This document shows positions 1-9,469 of a stretch of DNA of 64,000 nucleotides, one piece after another. Within the stretch, counting starts at the first letter, position 1. Each line of letters begins with the position of its first letter. This DNA is from Coniella vitis. Taxonomy: Eukaryota; Ascomycota; Sordariomycetes; Diaporthales; Schizoparmaceae. Below the pieces are notes generated by a model. The model searched no databases, was not told the origin of the DNA, and saw only the letters and a program-made list of their open reading frames with translations. Where the stretch lies: NCBI GenBank assembly GCA_011317545.1, contig WUJK01000008.1, positions 434,001 to 498,000 on the forward strand, read 5' to 3'. Made by a program: the position numbers and the translations under genes.

Positions 1-482
1 TTTACAAGCTCATGCGCGACCCAGCCATGCCCCACGGACGGTGGAACCACGATGACCAGCGCCATGTGTGCGGCGCCTACCGTGACAACCGCATCGTCCC
101 GTACGAGGGCATCTTGGTCTCCGACATGACCGCCGAGCAGCAGGAGGTTGTCGTTGCGATTCTCAACCAGTACCTGCTATACCTCCCCGCAACTGCCAGG
201 ACAGCCAAGATCGACCACATCAAGTCGTGGTTCCACGAGACGTACTTTTGCTGGATTGGTGGATACGGCGATGCCGATCCCTTCTACTACCGCATTCAGA
301 GCCCTGTAGTTATCATTGAATTCGACCACCACTCGGGCGTCTTCCTCAACAACAAGGAGCCCGCCAAGTTCCACATTCACACGCTTTTGAGAACACCAAA
401 CAAGGGAGACTATGGCGTGGCACTCAGACCACTCATTCCAGGAACGGAGCAAAATTTCATCTGGCCGGGAGAGCGGGACTAA
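1..482 (+). CDS. DUF3500 family protein, C-terminal part (5' end outside window)
   Basis: The reading frame is open from the window edge (codons in phase with position 3) to the TAG-adjacent stop ending at 482, so the first ATG at 12 is internal and not the true start. The visible 159 or so residues match the C-terminal half of the fungal/bacterial DUF3500 family. They contain the block FYYRIQSPVVIIEFDHHSGV followed by HIHTLLRTP and a final DYG, which are the family's most conserved segments, rich in His and Asp. The function of DUF3500 proteins is not established; many carry a secretion signal at the N-terminus, which cannot be checked here. No intron is seen in this part. It is convergent with the downstream dehydrogenase gene. 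The family call is fairly sure and the function is unknown. Confidence 0.85.
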   Translation, partial: YKLMRDPAMPHGRWNHDDQRHVCGAYRDNRIVPYEGILVSDMTAEQQEVVVAILNQYLLYLPATARTAKIDHIKSWFHETYFCWIGGYGDADPFYYRIQSPVVIIEFDHHSGVFLNNKEPAKFHIHTLLRTPNKGDYGVALRPLIPGTEQNFIWPGERD

Positions 483-1038
483 TCCACTAGCCTGGAGACC
501 AAACGGAGCCAATAGAAAGTGACTGGATGTAATGGATCTTTGTTTTGTGGTTGCGCCAGATTTGGGGACGGGCAAATGTCCCCGGCTGTCGACAGTTGGA
601 TGAGGTAAACAAGCTTCCTACCATCATACTGCGGCTGGCTGGTGAGGGAGCTTCCAAAGACCGGACAGCTGCGACTGGATTCGTGTCTGGCGTGGAGCGT
701 TAGCTTGTCGAAGACTGCATGCACGCCATCAACTATACTCGTATATGATATCGCAGTCATTCCGGGTCGAGACACGGGGCAATTGTATCCTTAAGGGCAC
801 TGATGAAAGCGATTGTACGCACCACTCATGACAGGGACCCCTTTGCTGGATGTCTTCCAGAGGATGGAGACGAACGGAAACCTGGAAACAGCAGAGCGTG
901 GCCATTTTTGGCTTGGATAGTGATATAACTCTGGCACATGTGCCCAGATGTGTATATTAGAGGGCGTAGTAATGACCACGGAATAGTGATTGACGAAATG
1001 ATACACTCTTTCAATAGACATTAAGGTCAAGGCGTGCA
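483..1038. other. Intergenic space between two convergent genes
   Basis: This stretch holds the 3' untranslated regions of the DUF3500 gene and of the dehydrogenase gene. I see no coding sequence in it. Short open frames here have no protein-like motifs. TATAT-containing AT-rich spots near 725-745 and 950-960 could serve 3' end formation, but this is only a guess. Confidence 0.5.
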
Positions 1039-2380
1039 CTAGGCATCATATCCGGACACTGCGACATGTTTGCTGATGCCGGGTTCAATCTTTTCAAGAA
1101 TCTCCACCAGTTCTGTATAAACCCGTCTCTGCAGCTCATGCCCAGCCTCACTCGTGACTAGCTTGCTGGGATCGCGCACCACGCAGCTGTCCAGGTATTG
1201 TCCGTGACTTTCCCGCCCAGCATCAGCCGCAGCCACCAAGGTGCGCGACCCCATTTCAGATGTTCGCCCCAGGAGCCGGAGAGTGCATCTCACTATGTAA
1301 TTCAGAGGAAAGGTGTTGTGCCTAAACAGTTCTGTGCGACAGAAGCCAGGATTGAGGCAATTGACAATGACTGGGTCTGCTGGCGGCATCCGGGCTGCCA
1401 GTTCTCGAACAAGGAAGATTGAAAGTAGTTTAGATGTGTTGTATCGGTCTTCGTTCATATTCTGCTTGCCCTTGAAGGCTTCAAAGATGCTTGACTGCTC
1501 GCGTTCGCTGAATCGAGCCTGCGCGTGTTATGTTGTGTCAGTACGATGGTAGAGCCCTGCTAATTGTGTTGTTTCTTCACCCCTGCTTTTCCCTCTCTCC
1601 TTTAGTTCCCCTCCTAGAAGAGACAAGCGGAGAAATTCCGAAGAGGGGCCATGAAAATGCTGGGAGCAACATACAAACATGTGTGAATCCGACGAGACAA
1701 TTACAAGTCGTGGCTCCACGTCGAACTTGCTGGCCGTCCGTCGCATCAAAGGCAGCAGGAGAAAAGCCATCAAGAATGTGGAAATGACGTTGATCTCAAT
1801 AGTGCTCTCGTAACCGCCGTCTGTCTCGACATACGACCCAATAGCGATGCCTGCATTTTCAACAATGACATCCAGTCGGTCGAGCTGGCTTTCCGCCTTG
1901 CGGCAGAATTCTACAACACTCTTGAAGCTGCTCAGATCCACCTGCCATATTTCGACGGCCGTGGGCTTGTTGCTACCATCATCAGAGAATTTGGTAGGGT
2001 CGAGAAGAGAACTTCGCGCTCTTTGGCCCTTGTCAACGTCGCGACACGCCAGTATGACTTTGGAGGCCCCCAGACGGCAAAAGTGGCGAGCTGCCTCGAG
2101 CCCTAGTCCGACGTTGCCCCCTGTGACAATCACAGTCTTGCCTTGGTAGCTGTTATTCGGGTAGGGCAGTGATCGTAATTGAGTCTTGAGAAAATGTAGA
2201 GGATACCAGGCGGGCCTAATAGGCTGTTAGCTCGGCTGTGGCCTGGTAGAAGGCCCTTGTCGTGGGCCAAAAGGCGGAGAGATCTCGGAGCAGGAGATGA
2301 GGAATGACTTGCATGTTGAAGTAGCCAGCATCTGTAAGCCATGACAGGCTGTGCCTCTTTGCAGTCTGGGAATCTGCCAT
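1039..2380 (-). CDS. Short-chain dehydrogenase/reductase, three exons
   Basis: This is an NAD(P)-dependent oxidoreductase of the classical SDR fold, about 366 residues; the substrate is unknown. Exons: 2223-1675 and 1518-1039 are well supported. The intron between them (1674-1519) starts GTATGT, has a TACTGAC branch point and ends CGCAG, and joining keeps frame. Visible motifs are the cofactor loop TGGNVGLG, the ENAG motif, the catalytic serine in VIVSSDSHMF and the catalytic pair in RYNTSK (YxxxK). The N-terminus is less certain. An acceptor TAACAG lies just before 2223, and an in-phase first exon 2380-2309 beginning MADSQTAK would fit, but its donor (GTCATT) is weak. Fungal homologues of this type often begin with a short hydrophobic leader before a PYP motif, seen here as SLPYP. 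It is transcribed towards the DUF3500 gene. Confidence 0.88.
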
Positions 2381-3714
2381 ATTTGTCTGCGTCTCCTTGG
2401 TGCTGGGATTGGAGGTCTGCTTGAGGAGTGAGATAGGCGAGGGGTGCTGATGGGAGAGAAGCGATGTAAGGGTCGAAACGACGGATGATCTTCGTATTAG
2501 CGGCCTTGGAAGATGAGATTCGGAGTGCGCAACTTTATGACACGTAAATGGGGAAGTCTGTCACGGTGAAACGCGACGAGCTTCACCTTGGTGCCCGGTT
2601 GGGGCCGTGGTGCTGCTCTGTGCGCATTTTGAGTTTTGGTTGGCAAAGCTGGAAGACAGGTTCATTGATTGATTCGCGAAGAGTTGGATCTTGTGTCGAT
2701 TTCGTGGACGTCACTTGGTCCGGAGCTGATGGACTGCCTGTCATTGGCGATGTTTGCTTTATAGAGTTGCTGCAATGTGGCTAGTAGAGCTTCTACAACG
2801 AAGTCCAGCCACCTCCAAGCAGGGAAAGAGCCATCCACCGTGGTTGCATGCCGGTCCGATAACCATCTTTCTTTCTCCTTTTTTCTTTCTGTGCATACAA
2901 TGATATGAGAAGCCTGTGGCACTTTGGTCTTCGTCATGCCGCTGAAGACCAAGTCTCCTGGCCGACATTTGTTGCTCATCGAAATATCTGGTAGCTTCAC
3001 GTAATCACCTCAACGGCCGGCATCATAACAAAACACGCCGCCGGCAGGGATTTATCACGAGGAAACATCAGAACACGCGTATCAAGACGCGTCAAAGGTG
3101 ATATTGGAAGCTATGCACTCTGAAGGAAGCTGTTGCCACGTGTATAGAAACTGCAATTCTCTAGACATGACACAAGAGCCGCTGCGAGGTTACCAAGATC
3201 GCTCGAGGATATACCATGAATGTATGAAGAGTGGCAATGACAACGTAACCTTCATGCCAATGGCTTGGATTTTGGTATTACAGAATTATATATAGTTGAA
3301 CAATTATTTCCAGCTCTCGTCACCAATTGCTTGCCACAATTACGCCGTTGCGCGCCCCGTGCAGTCCGCCTCTCGAGTCAAGAGCCCGTCATGTTATCGG
3401 TGTTTGCAAAAGCCGTCCGCCCCGCCGCCGTCCACCAGCTCAAACACCGAGACTTGCAAATCTAAGGCAAAGGCCAGGAGTAGCTTTTTCCAGCTGTTTC
3501 TGGCCCAGAGTCTTTTCGATTACTGTAGGCGTGGCCTACAAGGGAATGATAGACCATGTCGTGATCCTGCCATCCCTCTGCGGAATTCCCAATCCCAACG
3601 AATAGTGGTGGTATGACGATGACGACATCTGCCAGCCAATTCGCGGCCGGATTCTCAACACTGCTTCTTTGAAGGTCCACGCCCAATAACCCCAAGAAGC
3701 AGTTGACCGCAGCC
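2381..3714. other. Intergenic region upstream of the SDR gene
   Basis: This 1.3-kb space lies between the SDR 5' end and the 3' end of the small tail-anchored gene. No complete gene is recognised. On the minus strand at 3000-2662 there is a 112-codon open frame whose early part (RPGDLVF, then SHIIVC) reads like protein, but it lacks a convincing start and a neighbouring exon. See the low-confidence entry for that ORF. A TATATA stretch is present near 3287-3293. Confidence 0.4.
2662..3000 (-). other. Unassigned open frame, possible gene relic
   Basis: The frame opens from GTG at 3000, with an in-frame TGA three codons upstream, and its first ATG is at 2979 (MSNKCRPGDLVF). The order PGDLVF ... 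SHIIVCTE ... SDRHATT ... GSFPAW is more protein-like than the neighbouring frames. It vaguely recalls the PGDxVF ... H motif blocks of papain-fold amidases and NlpC/P60 proteins. The catalytic cysteine segment that should precede it is not visible, and no flanking exons are seen on the minus strand up to 3.46 kb. It may be a fragment of a decayed gene or chance. I do not assign a function. Confidence 0.2.
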
Positions 3715-3900
3715 TTAAGTGTAGAAATAACCAAAGACGGCGAGACCAATCATGACAATTGAGATCCATTGTAGGATCATTTCGTTCTCCGTCTCCTTCA
3801 TGCCCTTGGTCACTGTCGCCTCCCACGCAACATCAGGGCTGGTCCTTTCCGCCTCGGTGATTTCAGCGCTGCTCTTGGACTTGGTTTGAGGAGCCGCCAT
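3715..3900 (-). CDS. Small tail-anchored membrane protein, 61 residues
   Basis: The ORF starts at ATG 3900 (MAAPQTKSKS) and stops at 3715. An in-frame ATG 93 bases upstream would add 31 residues without clear protein character, so the shorter form is preferred. Residues 1-40 are polar and charged. Residues about 42-59 (MILQWISIVMIGLAVFGY) form one hydrophobic helix ending two residues from the C-terminus. This is the layout of a tail-anchored protein inserted into the ER or mitochondrial outer membrane. I do not recognise the family. It is divergent from the fumarate reductase gene, with about 1 kb between the starts. No intron is needed. Confidence 0.6.
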   Translation of the reverse strand: MAAPQTKSKSSAEITEAERTSPDVAWEATVTKGMKETENEMILQWISIVMIGLAVFGYFYT

Positions 3901-4900
3901 TATGTTGTGTTGTATTCCCGTGAGTATATCAGGAGAAAAGACCCCTTGGCGTGCAAGTTGTACAGTCTGTAAACAGTCGTGGCTTCGTGGCAACTAGCCG
4001 TGTGAATGTCGCAGCGATTCTTTCGTAGCGGGTCGAAGTAGAGATCGATCAGGAGACGCAGGTTTGGCCAATGCACCCGTGGTCGAAGCAGAGGGCAACG
4101 AGAACTTCTTATGGCGATGATAGAAAAAAATGACAGACGATGCGTCCTCGATGGTAATTTGGCGGAGTTGCTGCGTCCCGGTACTTGGTGCTTGCAGTGG
4201 GTCGATCTCTTAGGCTCTATCGTACGTTGTGCAGCCCCCTTGGCAGCAAGATACGTCTGTATTTTAGTACCTGGAACAAGCCGTGACTGCCCTGTAGACA
4301 TTTGCTCGCTGAACGTACTACATATGACATATTATTCGTACAGAGGGCCATAGAACCGTCAAGGACCCTGCGGCAAGCATCGCCAAGGCTTCAGAACCCC
4401 ACTGAAGGCAGAGCCTGCTACGACAGTTTGCTTCGCGAAGCTCTGCAGCGGCCTGTCTATCCTGCCAATGCCAACCTCCCGAAGCCTCGAGCGCAATCGG
4501 CTGTGAATCTGCTACTTTAACGAATGAACAATCAGCTCGGGTCGAGTCCTGTATCTCCAATACTTGGTTCTTTTACAAGTTCATTGCTGGTAATACACCG
4601 TGGCCGCATCATGCCACTGGCTAGCAGATGTGGCCTGACACTTTGATCCGCCCAGGAACCGTACGACGTCGCACCCACGTACGAGCCTGTCGCTACAAGA
4701 CCAAAGGCGCGGGGACAGCCACTTTGTCCAAGGTTGATGCAGGCCCATACATGCGAGCTTCACAAGTCAAACACAGCCAGAACTAGGCGCGCGTCACGTC
4801 TCGTCCTCCACTAGGAAACCGAGGTCGGTGTAGCCGGGAGATGCTATAAGACGCTCGAGGTCAGCATGCCCCGCGTCCAGCCTGTACTCCTCTTTAGCAG
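3901..4900. other. Divergent promoter region
   Basis: This is the 1-kb space between the start of the small tail-anchored gene (minus) and the fumarate reductase gene (plus). No coding sequence is recognised. Towards the right end it has a TATA-like element at 4845-4850. Confidence 0.5.
4845..4850 (+). promoter_or_regulatory. TATA-like element of the fumarate reductase gene
   Basis: TATAAG lies 51 bases before the A of the start codon at 4901. Transcription from it would give a very short 5' leader. With the sub-optimal bases before the first ATG (CAG), that would allow leaky scanning to the next in-frame ATG at 4931. This is inference from position only. Confidence 0.4.
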
Positions 4901-6511
4901 ATGGATCACAAAGAAAGACTACACTCTGGAATGACAAGACGGCAGTTGCTGCTCGTCATCATCACTACTGTCTGCACAGCCTATCTTTATCTGCGCCTGT
5001 CCTCGCCCTCGTCCCCGACCGTGCTCCACGTCGACCAAACCATGTCACCAGGATCCGCGCCCCACACCGTCATAGTCGTTGGCGGCGGTCTTGCCGGTCT
5101 ATCAGCCTCGTACGCCGCTTTGCGCGCAGGAACAGCCGTCAGACTCCTCGAACGCGCCGAGAAGCCAGGTGGCAATAGCATCAAGGCCTCTTCGGGCATC
5201 AACGGGGCGCCCACCCGCTTCCAACGCGGCCAAGACACAACCTTCTACGCGGACACGGTTCGATCCGCTGGTGCCCGCTTAGCAACCGAAGCTGACGCTT
5301 CAATTACACATTTCAGACGGCCCGAACGGGAAGCACTTATCTCCACACTGACGGCTTCTTCAGCCCAGGCGATTGACTTCCTGGTTGATGAAATCGGCGT
5401 TGATCTGAGCGTTGTGGCGCAGCTGGGCGGTCACAGTTTCCCTCGTACACATCGCGGTGGAGGAAAGTTGCCACCGGGTGCAGCCATTGTAACCGCGCTG
5501 CTCGAAAAGCTTAAGCAAAACCCCAAGTTCGAGCTGAGCACTACAGCTGAGGTCAAACGTCTCCTGTCGCAGGAATCTGATGGCAAGGTCACTGGAGTGG
5601 AATACCTCAGCACTGGCGAAACATCTACTGTCCAAGGCCCCGTCATCTTCACAACGGGCGGGTTTGCCGGCGATACCTGGGGTCTACTGCAGAAATACCG
5701 ACCAGACCTAGCTGGTCTCCCATCGACAAACGATGCTAGGCCAGGCACGCACGGGCTCCTAGAAGCCGTAGGTGCGCAGCTGATCGATATGGACAGCGTA
5801 CAGATACATCCTACTGGGTTTGTCCAGCCGTCTGATCCAGACGCGCGGGTCAAGTTCCTCGCTGCAGAGATGCTGCGAGGCGAAGGTGGCATCCTGCTGA
5901 ACCAAGGGCGTCGTTTCGTCAATGAAATGGAGACGCGCGAACATGTCAGCAATGTCATTATGAAACTACCTCCGTCGTCCACAGCAACAGGCGAGGAGGG
6001 ATCTACGACGTTGACTCAATGGGACGTACAGTTGCTGCTAGACCCAGGCGCCTGCGAAGCTGCCGCATCGCACATTGGCTTCTACCTATGGAAAGGCCTC
6101 TTGGCCAAGAAAAAGGTCAAGGAATTGGACGAGGCCACACGAGAGAGCATTCGCGAGTACTCGCAAGTGGTGGCCGGCGCCAAGCCTGATTCTCTGGGCC
6201 GTCAAGCTTTTGGCTCTTGGAGATTGACAGGGACGGCCGAGGACGATGAGCAGGAAGTCTGCGTTGGGTCCGTCACGCCCATCACACACTTCACCATGGG
6301 CGGCGCCGCCATAAATGCACAAGGCCAGGTCCTGGCCAAGGCCGGCAACGAAGCGAGTAGTCTGAAGCCGATTGAGGGCTTGTGGGCTGCGGGTGAGATT
6401 ACGGGTGGGTTGCATGGGGATAATCGTCTGGGTGGCTCATCCTTGTTGGAGTGTGTGGTGTTTGGTCAAACTGCTGGGGCTGCGGCGGCTGCGTATGCAT
6501 TGACAAGTTAA
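4901..6511 (+). CDS. OSM1: Soluble flavoprotein fumarate reductase, Osm1 type
   Basis: This 536-residue intronless FAD enzyme reduces fumarate to succinate, re-oxidising FADH2/NADH under low oxygen or in the secretory or mitochondrial intermembrane space. The N-terminus has a hydrophobic segment at about 15-32, a signal anchor or targeting sequence. The Rossmann FAD loop VIVVGGGLAGLSAS is at about 57-70 and the FAD-contacting GGNSIKASSGINGA at about 90-103. Substrate-site signatures follow: HSFPRTHRGG, EMLRGEGGILLN with the catalytic arginine, then near the end HFTMGG, GLWAAGEITGGLHGDNRLGG and SSLLECVVFG. All key blocks are intact. Yeast Osm1 is targeted to two compartments by alternative starts; here an in-frame second ATG (4931, residue 11) and a third at residue 48, after the hydrophobic segment, could do the same. 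The symbol follows the yeast orthologue and is by family. Confidence 0.95.
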   Translation: MDHKERLHSGMTRRQLLLVIITTVCTAYLYLRLSSPSSPTVLHVDQTMSPGSAPHTVIVVGGGLAGLSASYAALRAGTAVRLLERAEKPGGNSIKASSGINGAPTRFQRGQDTTFYADTVRSAGARLATEADASITHFRRPEREALISTLTASSAQAIDFLVDEIGVDLSVVAQLGGHSFPRTHRGGGKLPPGAAIVTALLEKLKQNPKFELSTTAEVKRLLSQESDGKVTGVEYLSTGETSTVQGPVIFTTGGFAGDTWGLLQKYRPDLAGLPSTNDARPGTHGLLEAVGAQLIDMDSVQIHPTGFVQPSDPDARVKFLAAEMLRGEGGILLNQGRRFVNEMETREHVSNVIMKLPPSSTATGEEGSTTLTQWDVQLLLDPGACEAAASHIGFYLWKGLLAKKKVKELDEATRESIREYSQVVAGAKPDSLGRQAFGSWRLTGTAEDDEQEVCVGSVTPITHFTMGGAAINAQGQVLAKAGNEASSLKPIEGLWAAGEITGGLHGDNRLGGSSLLECVVFGQTAGAAAAAYALTS

Positions 6512-7650
6512 GTTGTTTGTCTGTGTGAACTGTGTCCAGAGAATTTAGTGATTTGTATCTGATGCATTAGTGAGGTACTGTTGCTCGGTGGGACACATCA
6601 TCTAGTTGCAGACTTGAAATATTATATCGAGCGTCGTTCGATGCAGTATGGCTGGATGTGCTTATTGCCTCATGTCGTGTCAACTTTTTATGTTTCAGAT
6701 AAGATAATCAATCCATACATCTTCACGTTTGCCAAAGTCATTTCTAATGGCTCATGGGAAACAATGCGTGACAGTGCCAGAGACGGTAAATACTAGGTAC
6801 GAGAATTGGCGATATCTACTGCAGCATAACGGTCTGTTTTATAGCTATATACACATATTATGAAAAAAAAATGATCATAAATCAAATAATGTGAGCGCGC
6901 CATTCGAAGTCTCATTTTTCCTCATCACTTCTAAGTGACTATATGTCCTTTGTTTTGATACGTATTTGGGGTTACACCATATTTGTGCTGGTAGGTCTTA
7001 ATTAGTGAATGTACGCAAAAGCTCCCACTACAACGAATATTGAGAGAATTAGTAAGTGAGATTGGAACCATTATAATGAGCAGAATTTTGCCATTACATT
7101 GAATATAGAATGTTGAACAAAAGTGTTGTGGTGTTTGAGGAATTTGAGCAAAATAAGTAGGAGATCATAGACAAATTAGTGAAATTAAATTACAATTTGA
7201 CGATGGTTACACATTCCACGATTACTTACGCTATACAAGGGTTACCTACCCAAAAAGTATATATCTCAAAACAGAAAATTCAGGAGAATCATAGGGTGTG
7301 GTATTTACTCCGTATTATGAGCATTAAAATTTCATTGCAGAGTGGGTGCATAGCTGCCATATCCATATCGCGCGGCTGATGATATCGCACAAGGCTGAAC
7401 ATATGCCAAGACCTTACGTAAGCTGCAACTTATACAAGGCTCCGCGCTGACACAGCACAACGACATCCCAAGTTATGCAGATCTCTACATGATTGAACAC
7501 AGGCCACGTACCGGCAAATCGATGTGAATAGAAGCCACTAGAAGCATCAAGAGACTCATACCACCGTTGACGGACCATGTAGGCCGCCATTCAACTGTAT
7601 AACTTGAACTAGCTAGCCCTGCGCGACTTAGCGCGTCATATAGGCGGAGG
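6512..7650. other. AT-rich intergenic block
   Basis: Downstream of the fumarate reductase the base composition drops sharply in GC. The most AT-rich part is about 6800-7350, with many TpA steps and A/T runs such as the eight or more A at 6863-6871. No long open frame or protein motif is found. The composition is unlike the rest of the window and would fit an old repeat mutated by repeat-induced point mutation, or an AT-rich spacer. I cannot identify a parent element. Confidence 0.45.
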
Positions 7651-7712
7651 TTGCATGATCGCTCCGGTCACAGCGCCGCGCCCGCGCCCGTATATAGTCG
7701 GAATCTGCGAAT

Positions 7713-8645
7713 TGAGTCACTATGATGGTTTAATTTCACCAGAGTATCGGCCTTTGCCATTCTTCTTTGTGCAGGATGTGTCATTCGAGCGCGAATAGTT
7801 CTGTGCCATCCAGTATGCGGCACAACGCTACGGAGATGCAGTGCTCTCAGCTCCGTAGCCGACGATCTCATCTAACCTCTGTAGGGCATGTGAGTCATCT
7901 AATAGGAGCTCATGGCGTCAATGACTCTATTACAGCTCCAGACAAAGCCAGCCGGCCCGGGGCTGCGACTCACGAAGCGATGTTGAGCGATGTTCGGCTG
8001 GGACTAGTCCACAATCGGTTCAACGCTACCAAAAGGCGTTGCTCCGGTCCGAACCCGTCCGTTTCCCTTTTTTTAAGCTTATATTTAAGCGAATCTGAAC
8101 CGTCCAACCGGAGATGCACTAGTCCTTCTGCGACCAATGAGTCAACGCGGGGGTGTGCTAGCTCTGCAGATCTGGGGAACCTCCTTCGGCCGGAACTGGA
8201 CCCGAATTGGCGGGCCATCACTACATACGTGGCTTTGTGTTCTGTCGGTACGTGCCGTGCCAGGCCTTTTCCATCTAGTGATCTAATCTAATCTGGCTAC
8301 TGATGTGCATGGAACTAGTCCTCCTGCGATGGATGAGTCAATGCAAGCGTGATGGCTTCAGGCTACCTACTCCCATAACCGAGGAACCATGGAGCCTTTT
8401 ACAGGCCCAGTCTCTTTCCGTGCAGCGCCAGTGTGCGGAAGGAAGCTACCACGATGCTCATCACGCGGGATAGACCGTCAGGAGGATCGGGCTGGTGTGT
8501 TTTGCGAACTTGCAGCCGCCCTCGTTTATCACGATGAAGCGGGCCGCACGCGTCCACATATCTGATTGCGGTATGAATAGACGGCCTGGGCCGGGAGAAC
8601 CTCAATCCACTACGGTCCGGTACTCTGGCGATATCGGTTGACTCA
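7713..8645. promoter_or_regulatory. Cluster of five AP-1/Gcn4-type sites
   Basis: TGAGTCA occurs at 7713-7719, 7891-7897, 8138-8144 and 8335-8341, and TGACTCA at 8639-8645. This palindromic heptamer is the binding site of bZIP factors such as Gcn4/CpcA (amino-acid starvation) and AP-1-like proteins. About 0.1 would be expected by chance in 0.95 kb. The nearest downstream start is the small gene at 9470 (+). Function is inferred only from the motif. Confidence 0.4.
8119..8353. repeat. Imperfect 38-bp direct repeat, possible element ends
   Basis: Copies at 8119-8156 and 8316-8353 both begin ACTAGTCCT, share CTGCGA and ATGAGTCAA, and match at roughly four fifths of positions. The GGACTAGTCC palindrome at 8001-8010 is related to the start of the repeat and lies in inverted relation to the ACTAGTCC at 8119. 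Together with the hairpin-like bases between them this could be a remnant of a small inverted-repeat element (MITE). No target-site duplication is clear. Confidence 0.35.
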
Positions 8646-8679
8646 TTCTGAAAATACTGCCCACTTGGCGGTGTCTCTG

Positions 8680-8719
8680 CCCTCCGTTCGTCCATAATGC
8701 CCTCCGTTCGTCTATAAGT
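8680..8719. repeat. 20-bp tandem pair
   Basis: Two adjacent 20-base copies, each starting GCCCTCCGTTCGTC and differing at the end (CATAAT versus TATAAG). It is short and may be part of a promoter. No further copies were seen. Confidence 0.5.
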
Positions 8720-8865
8720 ATCTGGCCTTCCTCCCTCTATATGCCTCTCGTTTTTTTTTTCCTTCTTTCTTTTCACCAAGGGGCCTCGAGGCCTCGAAGC
8801 CCCCGAGGCCCCTCAAAGGTATGTCAAGTGACCAGGTATGGCCTCAAGCGAGGCATCGGCTAACC

Positions 8866-9130
8866 CTCTTGCCCATCCCCTTGCCCATCCCCTTGCCCTT
8901 GCCCATCCCCATCCCCATCGCCATCCTCATCCCCATTACCATCACCATCCTCATCACCATCCTCATCACCATCCTCATCATCATCCCCATCCCCTTGCCC
9001 ATCCCCATCCCCATCACCATCCTCATACCCATCACCATCACCATCCTCATCCTCATCCCCATTTCCATTGCCATCTTCATCCCATATTCATCCCATCCTC
9101 AACCCATCCTCAACCCATCCTCAACCCCAC
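8866..9130. repeat. Hexamer-type minisatellite (CATCNC), then 12-bp repeats
   Basis: About 200 bases of CCCATC/CCTTGC/CCATCA-like hexamers run from 8866 to about 9080, followed by CATCCTCAACC repeats to about 9125. Because the period is a multiple of three, all frames stay open and give artificial Pro-Ile, His-Pro or Met-Gly repeats on both strands. It lies about 340 bases upstream of the start of the small gene at 9470. I regard it as non-coding. Confidence 0.85.
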
Positions 9131-9469
9131 CCCCACTGCTCGTCCCCAATCCCCCGTGCTCAAGGCCGATGGCCTGCCCAGTGGCAGACATACCAACTTT
9201 TCAGCTTCGTGGTCATGGAAGCTTTCAATACTAGCAAAAACGCATTCATGATTTCCTTTGTTACTGCGATGGTCTTCGGGCGTACAAGGCCAATGAGACT
9301 GACTGGTGAGTTTGCTCAGACTGATTGCGTTAAAACCTTATGTACCTTTGAAAAGGATCAACACCCCGCCCCCGATTTTTCCAGAGCTTTCAAGTTCTGT
9401 GCTTTGACCAATTTTTCAACTTTCAACTTCTTCAACAACTTTCACAAACTTCCAAATCAACTTTTCAAC

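Larger units (their letters stand above)
7651..8820. other. Intergenic region with regulatory-like sites and short direct repeats
   Basis: Normal GC composition returns here. No gene is recognised. The region contains five TGA[C/G]TCA heptamers, a 38-bp imperfect direct repeat (8119-8156 and 8316-8353), a GGACTAGTCC palindrome at 8001-8010, and a 20-bp tandem pair at 8680-8719. The open frame at 7767-8291 has no recognisable protein content. Confidence 0.45.

Noticed and set aside
5431..5982. 183-codon minus-strand open frame
   Set aside because: Antisense to the fumarate reductase, whose motifs are all intact. Low-information Ser/Pro/Arg composition.
9068..9469. N-terminal extension of the small gene to a 233-codon frame
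   Set aside because: The added part translates the minisatellite and the CAA/CTT-rich leader. The ATG at 9470 is in the typical place after such a leader.
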